DNA of 19,320 nucleotides from Deltaproteobacteria bacterium (GTDB taxonomy: Bacteria; Bdellovibrionota_C; UBA2361; SZUA-149; JAITKM01): the NCBI GenBank assembly GCA_031278395.1, contig JAITKM010000003.1, positions 1 through 19,320 of the forward strand, written 5' to 3'. The translations under genes and the position numbers were made by a program. Positions 13,462 to 19,320 of the stretch are shown piece after piece; the first letter of the stretch is position 1; each line of letters opens with the position of its first letter. The notes beneath the pieces were generated by a model that saw nothing but the letters and a program-made list of their open reading frames with translations, had not been told where the DNA came from and made no database searches.

Positions 13462-15618
13462 ATGGCAGTAAGAGAAGTTAAAAATCATCATCGTTCTAAA
13501 AATATTTATTTAGGAAAAGATTATTCTCAGAAAAGGAAAATCTATCAAACTAGTAAAATATTAAAACAGGATTTTTATAAAACTCCAACTCCATATAAAG
13601 CCTATCATTTTAATTCACCACGACAGCAATATAGCAGCAATAGAAATATAATTCTTAAGATTTTTCGTTGCCTCAGCGTTTGGTTTGCAGTTGCAGATAA
13701 GCCAAATCTCAAATCGCACACCCTCAACACAACTTATCAAGTTCAAGCAGAAAAAAAAGCGCTAGTTCGTTATCGAAAATGTGATTTTTCTAAATGTTCC
13801 ACCAAGTTTGATTATGTCAAAGAAATCATAGCTTGTTTGTTTAGTTTTTTTGATTATTCAATTTATACGGAACAATCCGAAGTCAGGCGGGACAAACGTA
13901 TTAAGTTAGTTACCTGGGGACTGATTATTTTTATTGGGATTATCTTGTTTAGGCTGTATCAGATTCAAAGCACCGAACATCACAAATGGCAAAAGCTTGC
14001 TGCTAATCAACAAAACAGATCAATTCAGATTGCTGGTGTGCGTGGTGCGATTAGAGATTCTTCAGGGAGAATTTTAGCGACTTCCGCTCAATCAACTTCT
14101 CTTGGGGCGCACCCCAAACAGATTAAAGACTTAGAGCAGACAGTTACAGTGCTTGCTCCACTGCTTTCAATACAGCCAGCTGAATTAAAGGAAAAACTAA
14201 ACAGTGATAAATCTTTTATTTGGTTAGCGCGAGGTTTGCCGTCAAAATTATATAACGCGGTTGGGGATTTGAAACTAAAGGGAATTATAGCAATCAAAGA
14301 GTTTAAGCGTTACTATCCGCATGGAGGATTGGCAGCAACGGTTTTAGGTAAGGTTAGTCGTGATGGAAAGGGGCAATCTGGAATCGAGGCAGCCTATAAT
14401 AGATATCTGACGGCTGACACATATAATATTGATGTTTACCGAGACAATCGAGGAAATTTTGTTTCAATTAACAATAAAGAGCAGGCAGCCAAGACAGTAT
14501 CAGAACAAGATGAAGAAAATCAAAAAACAATTGAGGTGCGTCATCAGGGGGCAGATATTATTTTGACAATCAATGCTTATATTCAAGGTATTTTGGAAGA
14601 AGAGTTTGCTAAGGCACAGAAACAATTCAAAGCGCAGGCTGTTTTTGGGATTGTTATGGATTCAACAACTGGAGAAATTTTAGCCATGGCACAAACGCCA
14701 GGTGTTAATTTTAATCAGGGGAATATTCAGCCTGAGCAATTGGTCAACTTTTCGATTCAGAGTAATTTTGAACCTGGCTCAACTTTAAAGCCTATTACTG
14801 CTGCCTTTGCTTTAGAGAAAAAAGCGCTTAAGCTAACCGATGTGATTAATTGTGAGAATGGCGCATATAAGGTTGCAGATGTTACGATTCAGGATGTTCA
14901 TCCTTTAGACCAAGCCACGTTAGCTGAAATTCTGGCTTATTCTTCTAATATAGGCATGATAAAAATAGTTGAAAAGCTTGGTAAACAGAAGTTTGCTACT
15001 GGATTAAAAAGTTTTGGCTTTGGTAAAGCTACTGGAATTGAGTTGTATGGTGAGGAAGCTGGAATTATGCGTGAGGCAAAGAAGTGGGGGGAAGTTGATA
15101 CAGCTGCGCATGCTTTTGGGCAGGGGTTATCAGTTACTGCTTTGCAGTTAATGCAGGCTTATACGGTCATAGCCAATGAGGGAATGTTAGTGCAGCCGTT
15201 TATTGTTAAAGAGCAGGGAAAGGTTAATGAGACGAAGCGAGTTTTAAAGCCAGAAACAGCTAATGAAATATTTAAGTTGTTAACTAAAGTTACTACTGAT
15301 GGGACTGGAAAGAGCGCTAAGATTGAAGGGGTTAAAGTTGCGGGTAAGACTGGCACAGCGCAAAAAGCAAAACTTAAAGGTAAAGGTTATGCTGAGGGGA
15401 AAATTTTTTCGTCGTATATTGGAATTGTTGATGCTCGTGAATTAGGGATTGAAAGCCGGTTGATAATGTTTGTGGGAGTTGACGAGCCCGCAACTGCTTC
15501 GCGTTGGGGCGGGGTTTTAGCTGCACCTGTATTTAAAAAATCAATGGAGCGCATTGTTTCTCACCTCTTAGCAATTAACACTACCAAGAACACTACGAAT
15601 ATTAGCATGATTAAGTAG
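13462..15618 (+). CDS. ftsI: Septal transpeptidase FtsI (PBP3) with a long N-terminal extension
   Basis: Class B penicillin-binding protein that cross-links septal peptidoglycan with FtsW. The membrane segment is at about 149-166 (VTWGLIIFIGIILFRLYQ), followed by RGAIRDSSGRILATS of the pedestal domain. The transpeptidase motifs are complete: S440-T-L-K443 in EPGSTLKP, SSN at 494-496, and KTG at 629-631. No PASTA domains. It is 718 residues long against about 580-600 for typical FtsI because of about 145 residues before the membrane segment. That extension is rich in Lys, Arg and Tyr with two amphipathic stretches (about 62-79 and 119-136). No ATG start closer to the membrane segment exists, and AAGGG lies nine bases before the chosen ATG, so the extension is probably real. 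It is cytoplasmic by topology. ftsI ends the dcw block; murE and later genes do not follow. Confidence 0.95.
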   Translation: MAVREVKNHHRSKNIYLGKDYSQKRKIYQTSKILKQDFYKTPTPYKAYHFNSPRQQYSSNRNIILKIFRCLSVWFAVADKPNLKSHTLNTTYQVQAEKKALVRYRKCDFSKCSTKFDYVKEIIACLFSFFDYSIYTEQSEVRRDKRIKLVTWGLIIFIGIILFRLYQIQSTEHHKWQKLAANQQNRSIQIAGVRGAIRDSSGRILATSAQSTSLGAHPKQIKDLEQTVTVLAPLLSIQPAELKEKLNSDKSFIWLARGLPSKLYNAVGDLKLKGIIAIKEFKRYYPHGGLAATVLGKVSRDGKGQSGIEAAYNRYLTADTYNIDVYRDNRGNFVSINNKEQAAKTVSEQDEENQKTIEVRHQGADIILTINAYIQGILEEEFAKAQKQFKAQAVFGIVMDSTTGEILAMAQTPGVNFNQGNIQPEQLVNFSIQSNFEPGSTLKPITAAFALEKKALKLTDVINCENGAYKVADVTIQDVHPLDQATLAEILAYSSNIGMIKIVEKLGKQKFATGLKSFGFGKATGIELYGEEAGIMREAKKWGEVDTAAHAFGQGLSVTALQLMQAYTVIANEGMLVQPFIVKEQGKVNETKRVLKPETANEIFKLLTKVTTDGTGKSAKIEGVKVAGKTGTAQKAKLKGKGYAEGKIFSSYIGIVDARELGIESRLIMFVGVDEPATASRWGGVLAAPVFKKSMERIVSHLLAINTTKNTTNISMIK

Positions 15619-15716
15619 AAGGGACTACAATGCTTTCATATTGCTTCAACATTTTCTTACAACGCTATCAATTAATAGTGATTTGTCGGACTACGAAAAT
15701 AAACAGAGAAAAAAAT

Positions 15717-15744
15717 TTGACATTAAGTAAAAATACTGTATTTG
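15717..15744 (+). promoter_or_regulatory. Possible promoter of the M16-like gene
   Basis: A perfect TTGACA (15717-15722) is followed after 16 bases by TATTTG (15739-15744), a poor -10. The ATG at 15755 is only 10 bases beyond, and no Shine-Dalgarno exists, so the transcript would be almost leaderless. The rest of the 136-base gap after ftsI shows no clear terminator. Confidence 0.35.
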
Positions 15745-15754
15745 AAAACTGAAT

Positions 15755-17215
15755 ATGAAAAGAATAATTAAAATTATCTGTGCGTTAGTTATTATTGTTG
15801 GTGGTATCGGAGTATATAAAAATTTCATACCAATCAAGCAGACAATTGTTAGCTCACCATATAAACTAAAGCTTGATCAAAATAAATTTGTCTCCAAAGA
15901 AGCTATCTCTTGGAAACTAGATAACGGCTTGACAGTTTATTATTATTTCGACGACCAAGTCCCAATTATAGATGGTTCTCTGCTGATTGCTGGTGGCAGC
16001 TTATTCGATCCACTAGACAAAATAGGACTGGCAAATGCCTTCGGCTCACAAATACGAGAAGGGGGAACGGAAAGCTTTGCACCAGATGAACTAGACAAGC
16101 ATTTAGACTACCTAGGAGCAAAAATAGAATCTAACTTTGGTACAGACTATGGCAGCATCTCCTTTAGAACCTTAACTGATGATATAGATGAAGTATTTCA
16201 AACATTTTCAGAAGTTGTCTTAAAACCACGGTTTGACCCACAAAGGCTAAAACTTTGGCAGGGGATTGCAAGCGACTCTATTGAGAGACGAAAAGATGAC
16301 CCTGACACAATGGCTAGAATAATTTTCTCTGGAATAGTTTATGGGGATAATAACGTCTATGGTAAAACCTCAACCAAACAATCTATCAACACAATTACCC
16401 AAAATGACTTGATAAACTTTCATAAACAATTTGTCTTACCTCAAAACGCATACTTAGCAATTTCTGGATCGATCTCAGTTGACAAAATTAAAGACTTAGT
16501 AGGGAAGTATTTTAACTCATGGGGTGAACAACAAGAACTCTCATCAACTCAAATGAAATTGCCTGACATTAAGTCAAATTATAAACCTGGAGTTTATGTT
16601 TTAAACCGCGATTTTGTCCAAGCCAATATTTTAATTGGGCATTTAGGACCTGCTAGAGTTACTGAGGATATGATTGCCATCCATGTTTATAATAAAATCT
16701 TTGGGTTAAGTGGTTTTGATAGTATATTATTTAACGAAATCCGCACCAAAGCAGGGCTTGCTTATTCAGTCCGTGGCGGCTTAATCGGAGCAGCAAAACA
16801 GGGGGTTTTCCAAATAAGTCTTGGAACAAAAAGTGAAAATGCTATAACGGCTGTGAAAAAAATAATTGAAATACTTAATACTTATCCGGAGTTTAGTTTA
16901 GAAAGCATAACATCAGCCAAAAAATCTTTGGCTCAGGCTTTTGTTTTTAAATTTGAAAACGCTAAAGAACTTCCACTAAGACAGGCAACGCTAGATCTTT
17001 TGGAGTTCCCAAAAGATTATGACAGAAATTATCTAAAGAATTTAGATGCGGTAACGCCAGCAGATGTATCTAATGTTCGCAAACACTGGATTAAGAATGA
17101 TAGTATATATATAGTAATCGTTGGAAAAGTTTCAATTTCTGATATAAAACAACAGCTTGGTGAAAAATTTAATTATTACGAAGTAGATTTTGATGAATAT
17201 GCTAAAATACACTAG
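15755..17215 (+). CDS. M16-family (insulinase-like) protein, zinc site lost, membrane-anchored
   Basis: The fold is that of M16 peptidases: DNGLTVYYYFDDQVPIIDGSLLIAGGSLFDP, a GL.....S....EGGT segment, a lid-like linker, and a second domain with NEIRTKAGLAYSVRGGL, which keeps the Arg and Tyr that bind substrate in the non-catalytic half. The catalytic HxxEH is absent: where active subunits read GLAHFLEHM, this reads GLANAFGSQI (about 91-100). It therefore resembles the inactive partner of two-subunit M16 proteases. Residues 1-23 form a Lys-Arg headed hydrophobic signal anchor, placing it in the periplasm or on the membrane face. At 486 residues it is somewhat longer than the usual 420-460. No active M16 subunit lies next to it; a partner, if any, must be elsewhere. 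A perfect hairpin starts at the base after its stop. Confidence 0.85.
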   Translation: MKRIIKIICALVIIVGGIGVYKNFIPIKQTIVSSPYKLKLDQNKFVSKEAISWKLDNGLTVYYYFDDQVPIIDGSLLIAGGSLFDPLDKIGLANAFGSQIREGGTESFAPDELDKHLDYLGAKIESNFGTDYGSISFRTLTDDIDEVFQTFSEVVLKPRFDPQRLKLWQGIASDSIERRKDDPDTMARIIFSGIVYGDNNVYGKTSTKQSINTITQNDLINFHKQFVLPQNAYLAISGSISVDKIKDLVGKYFNSWGEQQELSSTQMKLPDIKSNYKPGVYVLNRDFVQANILIGHLGPARVTEDMIAIHVYNKIFGLSGFDSILFNEIRTKAGLAYSVRGGLIGAAKQGVFQISLGTKSENAITAVKKIIEILNTYPEFSLESITSAKKSLAQAFVFKFENAKELPLRQATLDLLEFPKDYDRNYLKNLDAVTPADVSNVRKHWIKNDSIYIVIVGKVSISDIKQQLGEKFNYYEVDFDEYAKIH

Positions 17216-17257
17216 TGTCTGGATGCCCGATAAGAAACCTTATCGGGCATCCAGACA
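17216..17257 (+). terminator. Perfect 19-bp hairpin after the M16-like gene
   Basis: Arms 17216-17234 and 17239-17257 are exact reverse complements around an AAAC loop. The stem is GC-rich (core GGATGCCCGATAAG) compared with its surroundings and begins at the first base after the stop codon. The following TAATTTATAAT is not a true T run, so it may be a terminator of weak type, an mRNA end stabiliser, or a copy of a dispersed palindrome. No second copy is in the window. Confidence 0.6.
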
Positions 17258-17358
17258 TAATTTATAATAGAATTCCTTTGCAAAAACGGTTAACGAAAAA
17301 ATTGTGATTTTTAGGAGTTACCTTAAGCCACATTAAGTTATTGTCGACGTAATAATAT

Positions 17359-18339
17359 ATGGGAATAGATACGAAATTAAATAGTACTCCATTTGAAGCT
17401 TCAAATGATATTCAGATAAAAATAGTCAATACTTACGAATCTGCTATAGCTTTATGTGATGCTGGCTGGACCCCCATCGAATGCTCTTTTGGCGATATGT
17501 CAGTAGTTAATGACTTTCAGTTAGATCACCACGGACCCTACCGCGATCTAGAAGGCGTAGCTATTAGGGCTTACCGCGATCTTTTCGCTGCTCTGAAACA
17601 CGATCCTAAGTTTGTGGTAACAGGTTTTCCAGATGAAGATGCAACTTTTGCGATTTGCTCCTTAGCTGGCATAATCCCCCACCCAAGTTTTGCTGGCAAA
17701 TTCCCTTCTGCTCCAGAGAGTGTTCAGGTTGTCGCGCAAATGGATTTAACTTCTATTGCTATTTTAATTAACGATGTTGATCTTGACCCAAATCTTGCGC
17801 TTAATCTAATTGACTCCTATCGAGGCAGGATTATTTTATCTTGGAGACAGCAAGGACACAAGAATTGTCGCGATAGATTAGCATGGTACGGCGGAATTGA
17901 TAGATGGCGCACAATTTTAACTTCGCAAAACAGTGATTTTATTAATGCTGCTATAGATTCGCAAGTTTCTAATATTGAAAAAGTCTTAAAAGCTAATGCT
18001 CAAGAAATTTCTACAAATGTAGTAGTCGTTGACTTTTCAAATCTCGGTCCAAATTCAATTTACTATCGTGTCTGGCTAGATAAATACCCTATCTTAGTTG
18101 CTTATATGGGTAATTCTTATAATCAAGGAAATTGCTCTTTTGCAGTAAGTAGTTCCGAGAAAGCCAAAGAGTTACTTGGCAAACGTGGTTTAATCAATGT
18201 CTATCAACACCTTTACCCTGGCGACTGTGGCGGACGTGAAATAATCGGCGGTAGTAGCCGAACTCTATCTATCACTTGGGAAGAAGCCTGCAATTACGGC
18301 AGACAGATTGAGAATTATATCAAACTCCGAAGCGCGTAA
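17359..18339 (+). CDS. Uncharacterised protein with a DHH-like motif
   Basis: I do not recognise a named family with certainty. The 326 residues contain ECSFGDMSVVNDFQLDHHG (41-59, with D56-H57-H58), GVAIRAYRD (66-74), TGFPDEDATFAICSLAG (88-104), SWRQQGHKN (161-169), and GDCGGREIIGGSSR (288-301). DHH followed much later by a Gly-rich GGR...GG motif recalls DHH/DHHA1 phosphoesterases, and DEDAT resembles their DxDA metal motif. But in ordinary DHH proteins the DxD motif comes first, so the order here is reversed. There is no signal peptide or membrane segment, so the protein is probably cytoplasmic. An in-frame TAA six bases before the ATG fixes the earliest start. AGGAG at about 17313 is too far away to serve it. 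A hydrolase acting on a phosphorylated small molecule is possible but unproven. Confidence 0.82.
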   Translation: MGIDTKLNSTPFEASNDIQIKIVNTYESAIALCDAGWTPIECSFGDMSVVNDFQLDHHGPYRDLEGVAIRAYRDLFAALKHDPKFVVTGFPDEDATFAICSLAGIIPHPSFAGKFPSAPESVQVVAQMDLTSIAILINDVDLDPNLALNLIDSYRGRIILSWRQQGHKNCRDRLAWYGGIDRWRTILTSQNSDFINAAIDSQVSNIEKVLKANAQEISTNVVVVDFSNLGPNSIYYRVWLDKYPILVAYMGNSYNQGNCSFAVSSSEKAKELLGKRGLINVYQHLYPGDCGGREIIGGSSRTLSITWEEACNYGRQIENYIKLRSA

Positions 18340-18386
18340 AATCCCCCTATTTTCTGGTTTTTCTAACTCCCCAAGGGACACATTTT

Positions 18387-18416
18387 CCAGCTTCGCAATG
18401 AAGCTCTGGTTTCTTC
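18387..18416 (+). terminator. Possible terminator after the DHH-like gene
   Basis: CCAGCTTC (18387-18394) pairs with GAAGCT..GG (18400-18409) across a five-base loop with a two-base bulge, followed by TTTCTTC. It lies between convergent genes ending at 18339 and 18454. The interrupted T run makes it a modest candidate. Confidence 0.4.
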
Positions 18417-18453
18417 ATGCAATATATTTTACTACATTTTTATGCGTCAAGCC

Positions 18454-19116
18454 TTACTCCATCCCGCGCATGCGCACATCAACGCTTTTTAGTTCATTAA
18501 AAAACGAGTCATCAAACTTGGTGTCGCTGTAATGATATGGATACAAAATTTTAGGCTTTAAAATTTTGGTAGCGTGTATTGCTTGCACGGGTAGCATTGT
18601 ATAAGGCTGATTAATTGGCAAAAATGCAATGTCAATATTTTTTATTTCTGCCATTTCTGGAATATCTTCGGTGTCGCCTGCAATATAAATCCTAAGCCCG
18701 TCAAGTGTGAGGACATATCCATTATCACGCCCACCTTTGGGATGAAATTTTTGTTTTTCTGGAAGTAAATTATAACTAGGAACTGCTTCAACTTTGAAAT
18801 CCTCAGCTAAAATTAATTTCTCACCATTCTTTAAAACAGTGCCAATTGGTAGCAACTTTTGCGAAGCAGCATTTAAAACTATTTTTGTTTTATCTGTTTT
18901 AACTTTTTCAATAGCAGACTTATCAAAGTGGTCATAATGTTCGTGGGTTATCAAAATGTAATCCGCCTTTGGCATTTTATGAAAATCCGCAAATTCGTTG
19001 ACTGGATCAATGTAAATAATCGCCTTATTAAAATTAAGCATTAAACTGGCATGCTTAATAAAAGTAATGATAAGTGATTTTCCTGTTAGGGTTACAAAAG
19101 TATCTGATAAAAACAT
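18454..19116 (-). CDS. Metallo-beta-lactamase-fold hydrolase, UlaG-like
   Basis: A 220-residue single-domain protein of the metallo-beta-lactamase superfamily. The metal motif HxHxDH is HEHYDH at 58-63 (in LITHEHYDHFDKSAI). The other ligands fit Asp148 in IYIAGDTEDIPEM and His195 in LYPYHYSDT. VPSYN (112-116) and GRDNGYVLTLDGLRIY are typical of the UlaG-like group, which includes lactonases, phosphodiesterases and many proteins of unknown substrate. No signal peptide is evident despite the hydrophobic opening. The ATG at 19116 has the best Shine-Dalgarno in the window. It stands alone, convergent with the DHH-like gene, and the palindromic element copy 2 lies upstream. The substrate cannot be predicted; UlaG itself (ascorbate 6-phosphate lactonase) is longer, so equivalence is unlikely. 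Confidence 0.92.
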   Translation of the reverse strand: MFLSDTFVTLTGKSLIITFIKHASLMLNFNKAIIYIDPVNEFADFHKMPKADYILITHEHYDHFDKSAIEKVKTDKTKIVLNAASQKLLPIGTVLKNGEKLILAEDFKVEAVPSYNLLPEKQKFHPKGGRDNGYVLTLDGLRIYIAGDTEDIPEMAEIKNIDIAFLPINQPYTMLPVQAIHATKILKPKILYPYHYSDTKFDDSFFNELKSVDVRMRGME

Positions 19117-19120
19117 AATT

Positions 19121-19128
19121 TCCTCCTT
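19121..19128 (-). promoter_or_regulatory. Strong Shine-Dalgarno of the UlaG-like gene
   Basis: AAGGAGGA on the minus strand, four bases before the ATG, is a full match to the anti-Shine-Dalgarno. It shows the host ribosome does use this signal, in contrast to the many genes here without one. Confidence 0.75.
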
Positions 19129-19204
19129 AACATCTTTTGTTCTAAAAAGTCTCCCCCACCCCCTCCATACTAAAAATTATCAAGGACGGTAGATTCTGGA
19201 GATT

Positions 19205-19316
19205 CTGGTATGGGGTTACTTTTATATATAGGGTTAAAAGAAAATAATAAATAAATTCAATATATTAAAATCTATAAAATAATAGGAAAATAATAAATTA
19301 AATAACCCCATACCAG
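19205..19316. mobile_element. MITE-like palindromic element, copy 2
   Basis: Ends CTGGTATGGGGTTA (19205-19218) and its exact complement (19303-19316) enclose an AT-rich, non-coding interior. Total 112 bp, against 111 for copy 1, with a related interior. A direct repeat GATTCTGG(A/T) abuts the left end. The right end is four bases from the window edge, so flanking target duplications cannot be checked there. Confidence 0.7.
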
Positions 19317-19320
19317 AGAA

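Noticed and set aside
15612-15635. Small inverted repeat GTAG...CTAC as an ftsI terminator
   Set aside because: Only four pairs and no T run afterwards.
18308-18532. 74-codon plus-strand frame overlapping the ends of two genes
   Set aside because: It overlaps the 3' ends of the DHH-like and UlaG-like genes in other frames, has no Shine-Dalgarno, and its sequence shows no family features.

Overview
The window is about 19.3 kb of AT-rich bacterial DNA carrying mostly housekeeping genes: smc, ftsY, the start of a division and cell-wall (dcw) cluster (mraZ, rsmH, an ftsL-like gene, ftsI), an RND efflux permease, a ribosomal protein gene and several less characterised genes. The RND pump points to a two-membrane (diderm) cell. 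TGA, TAA and TAG all close genes here, so the standard code fits. The lineage cannot be fixed from this sequence. A membrane-anchored FtsY, an RRM protein and the small hypothetical gene at 10627-10935 recall deltaproteobacterial, Bdellovibrio-like or candidate-phylum genomes, but this is only an impression.

Layout. 2-763 (+) is the 3' part of a FISUMP-type surface protein gene, visibly more GC-rich than the rest. Its last 59 codons have almost no third-position A and end in a hairpin over the stop codon, resembling the variable region of a diversity-generating retroelement (DGR). 934-6007 (-) holds smc followed by ftsY, and SMC carries three 16-residue tandem repeats in its ATPase head. 6420-9587 (-) is an orphan RND permease. 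9879-10517 (-) encodes an N-terminal RRM joined to a complete ribosomal protein bS18. 10627-10935 (-) is a small unknown gene with a long, structured, attenuator-like leader. 11400-15618 (+) is the dcw block, with an array of 10-bp-phased GTGG boxes at the mraZ promoter that look like MraZ operators. 15755-17215 (+) is an M16-fold protein lacking the zinc-ligand motif, followed by a perfect 19-bp hairpin. 17359-18339 (+) is an unrecognised protein with a DHH-like motif. 18454-19116 (-) is a UlaG-like metallo-beta-lactamase-fold hydrolase.

Two homologous 111-112-bp palindrome-ended elements (9705-9821 and 19205-19316) share the end sequence TGGTATGGGGTTA. A degenerate end lies at 6179. They look like a non-autonomous MITE- or REP-like repeat family.

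How the parts may fit together. The strongest candidate for something undescribed is the RRM-bS18 fusion. bS18 sits on the 30S platform beside the anti-Shine-Dalgarno region, so an attached RRM could capture mRNA leaders. Several genes here (smc, ftsY, the RND gene, mraZ, the M16 gene) have AT-rich leaders with no visible Shine-Dalgarno, and smc and the M16 gene may be nearly leaderless. That link is inference. The fusion itself is directly visible in the sequence.
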